Assembly (NCBI GenBank): GCA_964643985.1 | Contig: CAZXUS010000011.1 | Location: 1 to 34,102, forward strand | DNA from: UBA2773 sp964643985 | GTDB taxonomy: Bacteria > Patescibacteriota > Minisyncoccia > Moranbacterales > DUUL01 | Direction: 5' to 3' | Length of the DNA: 34,102 bases | In this document: one piece after another, positions 15,686 through 23,276 of the stretch | How positions within the stretch are numbered: the stretch's first letter is position 1 | Layout: every line of letters begins with the position of its first letter | Translations under genes and position numbers: made by a program | Notes under the pieces: generated by a model | What the model was told of the DNA's origin: nothing | Seen by the model: the letters and a program-made list of their open reading frames with translations, nothing else | Database searches by the model: none

Positions 15686-15736
15686 CCCGACCGTCGGCTT
15701 AAGAGGCCGCTGCTCTACCAACTGAGCTATGCGCGC
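15664..15736 (-). tRNA. tRNA-Lys (CTT)
   Basis: Minus-strand cloverleaf: acceptor GCGCGCA/TGCGCGC, D arm AGCTCAGTTGGTAGAGC, anticodon loop CTCTTAA (CTT), T arm GGGTTCAAATCCC. No CCA encoded. The 27-43 pair is G-A. Its terminator is the GAAA hairpin at 15638-15653. Confidence 0.94.
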
Positions 15737-15940
15737 AAATATATAGTTGTTCTTGAAAACAGTTCCTAAATACAAGATATATGATAAAGCAAAAAAGGTC
15801 TTTAGTCAATTAAAAAAGATTTTTTTCGTAAAATTATTGACCGAAAGATTTAATTGTGTCAGCATATATGGGATTGTTATTGGAAACAGTTTTGTATAGG
15901 GATGTATTTATTTTAAATTCAAAAGCAACGGGAGGTGCGG

Positions 15941-16309
15941 ATGAAGTTTAAAAGAAGTTCTTTAAGTTTTAAAGAGGGAATTTTGGGAATTTTAGTAATG
16001 ATTAGTCTTGCTATAATTTTCTTTATTTTCTTTAATATTTTTTGGGGAATATTAAAATTGATTTATTTTCTATTTGCCAGAAAAGTTTATTTTGGAGAAG
16101 ATTTTCTAAAGATTTATTCCAGTCCAATTGAAAATTGGCCCAAAATAAAAGGATATAAAATTTATCCCATTTATTTATTATTAAATTTGGTGGCAATTTC
16201 TCTTTTTCCTTGGGGCGATATCGTATTTCGGATTTTAATTGTATCGATTTTGTCTTTTTTTCTTATCAATTTTAGGCAGAAATTTTTTTGTGGAAATTGC
16301 AGAAAATAA
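15941..16309 (+). CDS. Hypothetical membrane protein, 122 aa
   Basis: No family recognised. ATG 15941 sits just after SD GGGAGG (15930-15935). Topology: basic N-terminus (MKFKRSSLSFK), a long hydrophobic segment at about 14-43 (ILGILVMISLAIIFFIFFNI onward), a soluble loop (YFGEDFLKIYSSPIENWPK), two more hydrophobic segments near 70-85 and 90-110, and a C-terminal CGNCRK, a CxxC pair that could bind zinc or form a disulfide. Stand-alone. Confidence 0.7.
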   Translation: MKFKRSSLSFKEGILGILVMISLAIIFFIFFNIFWGILKLIYFLFARKVYFGEDFLKIYSSPIENWPKIKGYKIYPIYLLLNLVAISLFPWGDIVFRILIVSILSFFLINFRQKFFCGNCRK

Positions 16310-16417
16310 ACAATAGATAAAAAATAAAGCAGAAAAAATAGGAACTGGTATTCTTCTAATAATGGATGTCAGTTTTTGTTTATAAAAATTTTTGAACACA
16401 AGTCATCGAAAAATAGC

Positions 16418-16459
16418 AAGACCCTGAATGCTAAGATTCTAGCGTCCAGGGTCTTTTGT
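16418..16459. terminator. Bidirectional terminator
   Basis: AAGACCCTG / CAGGGTCTT outer stem with inner GCTA/TAGC and a short loop; T runs on both strands. Ends the + gene at 15941 and the minus gene at 16466. Confidence 0.8.
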
Positions 16460-16465
16460 TGAAAT

Positions 16466-16825
16466 TCAATCCACATAAGAATAGTTGTTCCTTTCTTTTT
16501 TGCATAAAATTTCTCTTTTTGGAAAAATGTTTTTTAATGTTTTTCTCGTTTTTTTGACAATATCTCTTTGAAGTTGAGGGTCTGAAAAGAGATCCCCTTC
16601 ATTGTTTACAGGGAAATAAAAGTCACAAAGTATTTCCAGTGAATTTGAAGGACGAGTTGTAATCGAAATTTGAATCTTTTGATTTTTAAGCTTTTTAATA
16701 TTTCTCATCGCAGTTTCAATTATCTTGATTTTCTCTCGGCAAGACTTGTCGCAATAAGGATCTGGAAGCTCTATTTTTATTATCAACGGAACCGGTTTTT
16801 TTTCTGAAAGAACTGTTGTTTTCAT
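16466..16825 (-). CDS. Hypothetical protein, 119 aa
   Basis: Minus strand, SD GAGAGGTG four nt before ATG. No family recognised. Soluble and basic: MKTTVLSEKKPVPLIIKIEL, then DPYCDKSCREKIK with a CxxxC pair, a strand-rich middle (KIQISITTRPSNS, LEILCDFYF) and a lysine-rich helix near the end. It ends in UGA, rare in this window. Between convergent and divergent orphan genes; bidirectional terminator downstream. Confidence 0.7.
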   Translation of the reverse strand: MKTTVLSEKKPVPLIIKIELPDPYCDKSCREKIKIIETAMRNIKKLKNQKIQISITTRPSNSLEILCDFYFPVNNEGDLFSDPQLQRDIVKKTRKTLKNIFPKREILCKKERNNYSYVD

Positions 16826-17018
16826 CTTTCACCTCTCTTATCTGGTTATTGTCAAATTACTGAAATTAAACTCTAACAAAATCTGATTTTAAAAACAAGC
16901 TAAAATCTAAAGAATTTTTCAAAAATAACTTGATTTATAAAATTTTTGTGGCAGAATAGGAATATTGGTTTTATTTAGCGTTGTTTTTTCATTAATTTTT
17001 TTCTTTCAAGGAGGCAAA

Positions 17019-17189
17019 ATGCCAAAACAAGATAAAAAAGATTTTAATAAAAAAAGACAACATTACCCCAGTAATATTGGGGAAGTTGCCTACAGAATGA
17101 CCAGAAAAGACAAGCAAGTCTTGTTTTCTTCAAATAAAGCTCTTTTTGTCGGAGGTAATAGAACGATTATTACCAATGGAATGGCTTAA
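17019..17189 (+). CDS. Hypothetical small basic protein, 56 aa
   Basis: ATG 17019 lies 4 nt after a full SD AAGGAGG (17008-17014). Highly basic first half (MPKQDKKDFNKKRQHYP), then IGEVAYRMTRKDKQVLFSS and FVGGNRTIITNG. No known domain. An AT-rich upstream region has a weak TTGATT-17-AGAATA promoter (16930-16958). A very strong terminator follows 12 nt after the stop: a compact, self-contained expression unit. Confidence 0.75.
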   Translation: MPKQDKKDFNKKRQHYPSNIGEVAYRMTRKDKQVLFSSNKALFVGGNRTIITNGMA

Positions 17190-17200
17190 TAGTTATTTAC

Positions 17201-17244
17201 ACGGGACGTCTTTGAACTTAAAAAGACGCCCCGTTTTATTTTTT
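17201..17244 (+). terminator. Strong terminator
   Basis: ACGGGACGTCTTT pairs with AAAGACGCCCCGT (one mismatch), followed by TTTATTTTTT. Confidence 0.88.
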
Positions 17245-17304
17245 GCCAAATTTTGCTAGAATAAAAACATTAAAAACCAAAAAATATTTTAAATAAATTT
17301 AAAA

Positions 17305-19899
17305 ATGAAAAACAAAGAACAACTAGATGAAATTTTGTGGCACAATATTTCGCTTAAGGAGATTGCGGTCTTGTTGGGTTCTGATTCTAAAAACGGTCTC
17401 AATGAAAACGAACTTGATTTTCGAAAGCAGAATTACGGAGAAAACAAAATAGCCCAAGCCAAAAGATTTTCTTTGATTAAAACTTTTTTGAATCAATTCA
17501 ACAGCCCTTTGATTTATGTTTTGGTTTTAGCGATTATTGTCACCTATCTGATGAAAGAATATACGGATTCATTGGTAATCGGCTTGTCTGTTTTAGCCAA
17601 TACGATTTTTGGATTTTGGGAAGAAGTCAAAGTCTCGCGAGTTTTCGACAAACTTTATTCAGCCCTAAAAACCACCGCCACTGTCATTCGAGGAAATTCT
17701 AAAAAAGAAATTTTACAAGAAGAAATTGTGGTGGGTGATTTGATCAACTTACGGATTGGAGATAAAGTTCCGGCTGATGGGCGAATTGTTTCTTCTGAAA
17801 ATTTACAAGTTTCCGAGGCTATTTTGACTGGGGAGTCGGAGGCTTCCCATAAAATTATTAGAAAACTTTCGGTCGACACTCAATTGGCTGATCGAGAAAA
17901 TATGGTTTATATGGGAAGTTTAGTAGAAGCCGGAAAAGGCTTTTTTTTGGCAACAGCCGTGGGCGAATCAACCGAAGTAGGAGGCATCGCGACTTTACTT
18001 AAAGAAACTAAAGAGTTGAGAAGTCCTTTACAGAAAAAAATCTCAAAATTAGGAAAATTTATTGGAGCGATTATTGTCGGCTTGGTCGGTATTTTGTTCG
18101 TGGGCGGTTTATGGAGAGGGGACAGTATTTTCGAAACCTTTGAAGCCGCAGTGGCAATTGTGGTGGGCGGAGTGCCAGAATCTTTACCAATCGTTGTCAC
18201 AGTGATTTTAGCTATTGGAATGGAAAGATTATTGCGAAAACAAGGCTTGGTTAGAAAAATGAATTCAGTCGAAACTTTGGGATCGGCTTCTATTATTTGT
18301 TTGGACAAAACCAAAACTTTAACTCAGGGTAAAATGAAATTAGAAAAATTAATAGCCGATAACAAAAGATTGGCCACTAAAATTGGAGTGATTTGCAACG
18401 AAGCTTATATCGAAAATCCAAATGAAAAATTTAAAGATTGGACAGTCAATGGCTCTCCGACTGATAAAGCTTTGTTTTTAATGGGATCGGAAAAAAAGAT
18501 TTTTCAAAAATCTTTTACAGAAGAAGCTCAGGAAGTTTTAAAATTTTCTTTTGATTTTCACTATAAATTTCAAGCTAGTTTAATAAAAGAAAAAAATAAA
18601 TTATTTATTTATGTCACAGGTGCGCCGGAAAGACTTTTGGAACGTTCTAAGAATAAAGATGGTTGGCAAATCAAATCAGAAAAATTAGCAGCACAAGGTT
18701 TACGAGTAGTTGGTTTAGCCTATCGAGAAATCAGAAAAGCACCGGAAAATGTTGAGGAATTATTAAATGAGATTAAGGATCTGAATTTCACGGCTTTGGT
18801 TGGTTTAAAAGATCCCCTAAGACCTGGCATTAAGAACGCTATTGATAAAGCGCGAAAAGCCGGAATTGAGCCAATCGTAATCACCGGAGATCAAATCAAA
18901 ACCGCTTTATTTATTGCCCAAGAAGCGGGTTTACAAATTGGAGCGCATCAAGTTTTAGAAGGACGTGATTTGGACGGAATGAGCGAAAGCCAACTAAGAA
19001 AAACTGTTCATAATTTTAAAATTTATGTTCGAGCTGAGCCTCGCCACAAAATTCGAATTGTTAATGCTTGGCAAAAAAATAATAAAGTAGTCGCGATGGT
19101 TGGCGACGGAGTGAATGATGCTCCGGCTATTAAACAAGCTGACATTGGAATTGCCGTTGGCTCTGGAACCGAAATTGCCAAAGAAGCTGCCGACATAATT
19201 TTATTAAATGACAGCTTTGATATTATTATCGAAGCCATTGCCGAAGGGCGAACTATTTTAAATAATCTAAGAAAATCAATCGCCTACATTCTAAGTGATT
19301 CTTTTGCCTCGATAATTGTAGTTGGTTTTTCCAAGGTAGTTTTTGGTTGGCCATTGCCAATTTTACCAGTTCAAATTTTATGGAATAATTTTATCGAAGA
19401 TACTTTTCCAACCATCGCCTATGCCTTTGAGCCAGCCGAGAAGGGAATTATGAACAAAAAAGCCGAAGAAATCGAAACTGGAATTTTGACCAAAGAGATG
19501 AAAATTCTAATTTTCGTCACCGGCACAATCGAGCAATTTATTATTCTCTTTGTATTTTGGTTGTTATGGGGAAAATTGAATTGGGACTTGGCTTACGTCA
19601 GAACTTTAATGTTCGGATTTTTTGCCCTGGACACTGCTTTTGTGATTTATTCCTTTAAAGATTTAAGCCGAAATATCTGGCAAATTGATTTATTTAATAA
19701 CAAAATTTTGAATGGCGCTTCAGTCTTTGTCATCCTTGCTTTTCTAGCCACCATCTACGTTCCTTTTCTTCAAACTTTAATAAAAACCGTTCCAATCAAA
19801 TTGGACGGTTGGTTGATACTAATAGGGATTGTATTCCTGAATATCTTTCTGATAGAAGCTACTAAATACATCTTCATCGCCCGCCATCGTCGGAGCTAA
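17305..19899 (+). CDS. P-type cation-transporting ATPase (P2-like), altered DKTGT motif
   Basis: Membrane pump of the Ca2+/cation P2 group. 864 aa. In order: N-terminal cation-ATPase domain, helices 1-2 (about 68-108), actuator domain with LTGESEASHK, helices 3-4 with VPESLPIVVTVILAIG (family usually PEGLP), the phosphorylation site at Asp334, the nucleotide domain with VTGAPERLLERS, TGDQIKTA and MVGDGVNDAPAIKQADIGIAVGSGTEIAKEAADIILL (in two parts), then helices 5-10. The phosphorylation loop reads D-K-T-K-T-L-T: Lys337 replaces the near-invariant Gly, needing two base changes (AAA for GGN). Everything else looks functional. No SD. Its ion is unknown. Confidence 0.93.
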   Translation: MKNKEQLDEILWHNISLKEIAVLLGSDSKNGLNENELDFRKQNYGENKIAQAKRFSLIKTFLNQFNSPLIYVLVLAIIVTYLMKEYTDSLVIGLSVLANTIFGFWEEVKVSRVFDKLYSALKTTATVIRGNSKKEILQEEIVVGDLINLRIGDKVPADGRIVSSENLQVSEAILTGESEASHKIIRKLSVDTQLADRENMVYMGSLVEAGKGFFLATAVGESTEVGGIATLLKETKELRSPLQKKISKLGKFIGAIIVGLVGILFVGGLWRGDSIFETFEAAVAIVVGGVPESLPIVVTVILAIGMERLLRKQGLVRKMNSVETLGSASIICLDKTKTLTQGKMKLEKLIADNKRLATKIGVICNEAYIENPNEKFKDWTVNGSPTDKALFLMGSEKKIFQKSFTEEAQEVLKFSFDFHYKFQASLIKEKNKLFIYVTGAPERLLERSKNKDGWQIKSEKLAAQGLRVVGLAYREIRKAPENVEELLNEIKDLNFTALVGLKDPLRPGIKNAIDKARKAGIEPIVITGDQIKTALFIAQEAGLQIGAHQVLEGRDLDGMSESQLRKTVHNFKIYVRAEPRHKIRIVNAWQKNNKVVAMVGDGVNDAPAIKQADIGIAVGSGTEIAKEAADIILLNDSFDIIIEAIAEGRTILNNLRKSIAYILSDSFASIIVVGFSKVVFGWPLPILPVQILWNNFIEDTFPTIAYAFEPAEKGIMNKKAEEIETGILTKEMKILIFVTGTIEQFIILFVFWLLWGKLNWDLAYVRTLMFGFFALDTAFVIYSFKDLSRNIWQIDLFNNKILNGASVFVILAFLATIYVPFLQTLIKTVPIKLDGWLILIGIVFLNIFLIEATKYIFIARHRRS

Positions 19900-19904
19900 C
19901 ATTT

Positions 19905-20600
19905 GGCACACTTCTTCGGCAAACTCTCCGTTGCTCTCTCACCGTACTATTCATACGCTTCGTTCGCTACTCGAGTTTTTCTCGAATTGCACTCAAATCT
20001 TAGCTCCTCAAAGCTTATAGTGAGTTTTAGAATTGCACCCTTTTAATTACGGTATATTATTTAATGGGATAAAGAGAAAATGGAAGAAAAATTTGTGCAT
20101 ACCTACAGTTAAATTGTTCTACGAAATTCAATGAATTTTTTGGCGGGGAAGTGAAAAATGTTGATAAATAGCTGAATAGTCCAAAATCCCCTCAATTTTG
20201 GACTATTGGAGGCTTTATAAACAGTTTTATGCAATTAAACAGGGCAAAAGAAGATGAAACTCATCATCGTTGACAAAGGCCGTGGTAAAGTTGAAATTTC
20301 GGATTGGAAGAAGCGATAATTGATAAATGTCAAAATCCAAATTATTCCAAATTGCTCAAATCAAAACCAAAACCTAAAACTAAAATCTTCAAACCCTCGA
20401 GGGTTTTCGGATAAAAAGATATTCTAGATAAGTGCCTTAGACTTGTTAGTACTGGTTTCAAAACTGTTAGTTTTTAGCTCTTGCGTTGGCTTGGGGTTGT
20501 GATAAAATGAAATTAAGTTAAGAAATAAATAAAAATAATTTAAATTAAAAATAAAAAAATAATCTAAATAACCCGAATTGAATAATTTAATAGGGTCTTT
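19905..20600. other. Gene-poor region with repeat and hairpins
   Basis: Contents: a GC-richer repeat patch (about 19905-20035, like 11963-12118 and 15340-15410); a perfect 13-bp hairpin AATAGTCCAAAAT / ATTTTGGACTATT (20175-20187 with 20195-20207); a 20-codon ORF at 20254-20316 starting MKLIIVDKGRGKVEISDWKK whose GGC/CGT codons look unlike the neighbours, perhaps a gene remnant; and a perfect palindrome AAACCCTCGAGGGTTT (20391-20406). No credible full gene. Confidence 0.5.
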
Positions 20601-20612
20601 TAAAGTTTTCTC

Positions 20613-20641
20613 TTGACTGATATCTGATAGTTTGATATTCT
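20613..20641 (+). promoter_or_regulatory. Promoter of the CBASS-like operon
   Basis: -35 TTGACT (20613-20618), 17-nt spacer, -10 TATTCT (20636-20641). Only good promoter upstream of 20805. Confidence 0.6.
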
Positions 20642-20647
20642 AATAAC

Positions 20648-20785
20648 GTTACAATCAAAGATGCCTTTAAAGCGTCTTTGAAAAAACTTTACTTTTGGTC
20701 TGGGAGGTGATAGTCAGAACATTCTATTGTAATTTATTTAATTGAAGCTAGAAACCTGAAAGTAAATTCTTTTTAGGTTTTTTTA
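20648..20785 (+). ncRNA. Attenuator-like leader or small RNA upstream of the CBASS-like operon
   Basis: About 140 nt from the promoter to an intrinsic-terminator-like hairpin AAACCT..AGGTTT followed by TTTT (20752-20784), 20 nt before the first ORF. Inside is a second hairpin CAAAGATGC-CTTTAAA-GCGTCTTTG (about 20656-20680) and a GGGAGGTGATAG sequence. Read-through would be needed to express the operon; otherwise the unit makes a free small RNA. Confidence 0.45.
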
Positions 20786-20804
20786 TAATAATTAAAATAT
20801 TAAA

Positions 20805-21113
20805 ATGGCAAAAAGATTCACCAAAAAACAAAATTTCAATAAGACAAATCTAGAAAAAGTTCCAGAACAATCAGGCGTGTATAAATTGTCAAATAAAAAA
20901 GGAGAAATTCAATATATCGGGTTAGCTGGAGCAGGTAGGCTTCAGGAGAGATTAAAAGAGCATCTTAACGAAGGCGACATAAAAGGATCAGCTCAGTTCC
21001 AAATCTTAAAGACTAATAGTGGACGAGAAGCGGCTAGTCTCGAGAAAAAGTTAATAAAATTAGTTAATCCGAAACAAAATGAGCAACACAATGATCGATT
21101 AAGTGAAAAATAA
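20805..21113 (+). CDS. GIY-YIG domain protein next to CBASS genes
   Basis: 102 aa; a basic N-tail (MAKRFTKKQNFNKTN) then a GIY-YIG domain: SGVYKLSNKKGEIQYIGLAG, the catalytic-type Arg in RLQERLKEHL and the metal-binding-type Glu in EAASLEKKLIKL. Probably a nuclease or nucleic-acid binder. It is the first gene after the operon promoter, 69 nt before the CD-NTase on the same strand, so a role as accessory defence gene is possible but unproved. Unlike the 13.4 kb homologue, its YIG is intact. No SD. Confidence 0.75.
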   Translation: MAKRFTKKQNFNKTNLEKVPEQSGVYKLSNKKGEIQYIGLAGAGRLQERLKEHLNEGDIKGSAQFQILKTNSGREAASLEKKLIKLVNPKQNEQHNDRLSEK

Positions 21114-21182
21114 AAAACGGGAGTGGCTTTAAAACCCATTTCTGAACAAATGATTAATAAGTAATAATTAATATTTTTAAAA

Positions 21183-22058
21183 ATGCCAAGAACAATTAAT
21201 GAGGGTTTTGACGATTTTCATAATAGATTAAAATTAGTTAAGACCGAGTCCTCATTGGTTTCAAGTCATCGTGCTTCGATCGAGGCTTGTCTTAAAAGTA
21301 ATTTTTCAATGAAATATTTTTTTAAAACTGGTTCCATAGGGAATGGGACAAATGTTAATGGCTATAGTGATACGGATTATTTTGCCGTTTTCCCTAGAGA
21401 TGTTTTAACGGGAAATTCAAAAACAACATTGATAAAAGTCAAAGAAGTTTTAGTGGAAAGATTTTCGACTACGCCCAACATACGTATAAGTACGCCCGCA
21501 GTGGTAATACCGTTTGGAGACAGAGCTTCTGAGATAACAGAAATAATCCCAGTCGATTATATAAAGAACGAGGGCGGAGTAAACATTTATGATATTCCTG
21601 ACAACGACGGAGGTTGGATGAAATCTAGCCCAACTGCTCATAATAGCTATACAACAGGGATTAACATGGCTTTAGGCTTCGAAGCAAAGCCCTTGATAAG
21701 ATTTATAAAAGCATGGAAATTCAACAATAACGTTCCAATTTCATCATTTTATTTGGAAATGAGAGTGGCTAAATATTCTTCTCAGGAAAAATCTATTTTT
21801 TATTCAATTGATATAAAAAGAATTTTAGGGAATTTGATTGACATTGAGCTGGTCTCAATGATAAACCCGTCTGGAATATCAGGGGTAATTCAGCCTTGTA
21901 GTTCGGAATTAAATAAAAAAGAGGTTTTATCAAAATTAAAAACTGCTTATAGAAGGGCTTGCAAGGCCAGAGAGGAAGAAAAAAGGGGAAACATAAAAGA
22001 GGCTTTTGCGTGGTGGAATTTGTTGTTTGATGGAAAATTCTCTTCATATTATTATTAA
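21183..22058 (+). CDS. CBASS CD-NTase (SMODS-type cyclic-oligonucleotide synthase)
   Basis: cGAS/DncV-like nucleotidyltransferase that, in CBASS, senses phage infection and makes a cyclic di- or trinucleotide. 291 aa, near family length. Start TINEGFDDFHNRLKL matches SMODS enzymes. Active site: Gly50-Ser51 (FKTGSIGNGTNVNGYSDTDY), Asp63 and Asp65, and third Asp125 in EIIPVDYI, so all three metal ligands are present. Then the WMKSSPTAHNSYTTGIN segment and a helical C-half with a positively charged AYRRACKAREEEKRGN helix. Product nucleotide cannot be predicted. The S-4TM effector gene begins 15 nt after its stop. No E1/E2/JAB or HORMA/TRIP13 genes follow, so this is the minimal two-gene (type I) layout. 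Confidence 0.88.
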   Translation: MPRTINEGFDDFHNRLKLVKTESSLVSSHRASIEACLKSNFSMKYFFKTGSIGNGTNVNGYSDTDYFAVFPRDVLTGNSKTTLIKVKEVLVERFSTTPNIRISTPAVVIPFGDRASEITEIIPVDYIKNEGGVNIYDIPDNDGGWMKSSPTAHNSYTTGINMALGFEAKPLIRFIKAWKFNNNVPISSFYLEMRVAKYSSQEKSIFYSIDIKRILGNLIDIELVSMINPSGISGVIQPCSSELNKKEVLSKLKTAYRRACKAREEEKRGNIKEAFAWWNLLFDGKFSSYYY

Positions 22059-22073
22059 TTATTAAGGTAAACA

Positions 22074-22958
22074 ATGAATAAAATTATTTTAAATCAAAAC
22101 AAAAAGTCTCAGATTGATAAATTGGCGGCTCAAAGATTTTTGTATTCAGCGGCCAAGAAGTTTCTGCTTGCTCGTTTGGGCATTTCTGTTATTTTTGCAA
22201 TCATAGGCCCTTTGTTGATGTTTGCTATAGAAGAGGCCAAGCCCTATGTGGCTATTAGTGCAATATTTTACATTTTTATCGACTGTTTCTTTTTAAAGAG
22301 GATTGAAAAAAAGCACAGGAGAGACGCTGCTAAGATTCAAGAATTATTTGATGTTAGTTTATTTGATTTGAAATGGAATTCTTTAGTGGTCGGTGGTAAG
22401 CCTAATCATGAAAAAATTTTTTTGTACAAGAAGAATTATAAAAAGCACAATAAATTAAGCGTTTTAGAAAATTGGTACCCATTGGAAATTGAAAAATTGT
22501 GTTTATTACCCGCTGTTGCTGTGTGTCAAAGAACTAACGTGTGGTGGGACGTTGGGTTGAGAAAAAAGTTTTTTTGGTCATTAATTTTATTTATAATCCT
22601 TTTAACTTCAGTGATTTTCACTATTTTAAAAGATGATCAGGGCAATTTATTGCTATTAATATTCTCTTTATTGCCTTTTTATCAAGTTTTGACAGACTTC
22701 ATTGTTTCTCAGTTTTCATCAATTAATAGAATTGAGAAATTAGAAGGTATCTTGAAGGATCTACTGGGTAAGACGGTAAATGAAAATACCAGTAAGCTAG
22801 AGAACGACTTGAGAATTATTCAAGATGAAATATTTAGACATAGAGAAACTTGTCTTTCGGTTCCGGACTGGTTTTATAAAATTTTTAGAGATAATCAAGA
22901 AGCGCAGATGAATTATGGTGCAGAGAAATATGTGGAAGACATATTAAAAAGAAGTTAA
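22074..22958 (+). CDS. S-4TM pore-forming CBASS effector
   Basis: 294 aa, matches the SMODS-associating 4TM effector family. Four hydrophobic segments: about 34-52 (RLGISVIFAIIGPLLMFAI), 57-75 (PYVAISAIFYIFIDCFFL), 166-185 (FFWSLILFIILLTSVIFTIL) and 191-213 (LLLLIFSLLPFYQVLTDFIV). Between TM2 and TM3 lies a cytosolic region with the family-like IQELFDVSLFDLKWN (88-102) and NWYPLEIEKLCLLP. The C-terminus is helical and charged. By family knowledge it would open or disrupt the membrane when the neighbouring CD-NTase makes its signal, stopping the infected cell. SD AAGG is weak; probably coupled to the upstream gene. Confidence 0.87.
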   Translation: MNKIILNQNKKSQIDKLAAQRFLYSAAKKFLLARLGISVIFAIIGPLLMFAIEEAKPYVAISAIFYIFIDCFFLKRIEKKHRRDAAKIQELFDVSLFDLKWNSLVVGGKPNHEKIFLYKKNYKKHNKLSVLENWYPLEIEKLCLLPAVAVCQRTNVWWDVGLRKKFFWSLILFIILLTSVIFTILKDDQGNLLLLIFSLLPFYQVLTDFIVSQFSSINRIEKLEGILKDLLGKTVNENTSKLENDLRIIQDEIFRHRETCLSVPDWFYKIFRDNQEAQMNYGAEKYVEDILKRS

Positions 22959-23030
22959 CTAAAAACCACCTTAAAGTCATTATTTGTCTTGGTTCGGCGA
23001 GGCAGGACAGAGACTATTATAAAGACTTCT

Positions 23031-23117
23031 AAATAAAACCCAAAATTAATTCAAAAACAAAATACTTCTATAATTCGAAGCATAGAAGTATTTAAAAATA
23101 TTTTTCAAAATTAAAAC
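23031..23117 (+). repeat. Direct repeat D, copy 1 (left of fic)
   Basis: AAACCCAAAATTAATTCAAA-type AT/AC-rich start, then ACTTCTATAATTCGAAG and a matching TAGAAGTAT that can form a hairpin, then TTTTTCAAAATTAAA. Copies 2 (24623-24725) and 3 (29849-29972) have the same orientation. The rest of 22960-23276 has no gene. Confidence 0.75.
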
Positions 23118-23276
23118 AGTGTATTTATATATCGATACATAGATGCACTCAGGCAAAAATATAAACAACCCTAAAAGGTATTTTTAGAGTTTAGTTTCTC
23201 TCTTTACTAAATGATATCCAAAATTATTTCCATTTCTGTTAAAATTCAAATTGGAAAATTTTCAAATCACCACAAA

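Noticed and set aside
15455..15775. Minus-strand 106-aa ORF
   Set aside because: Covers the tRNA-Lys gene and the fold-back element; not a protein gene.
20254..20316. 20-aa ORF MKLIIVDKGRGKVEISDWKK
   Set aside because: Too short and without an SD; noted only as a possible gene remnant with atypical codons.
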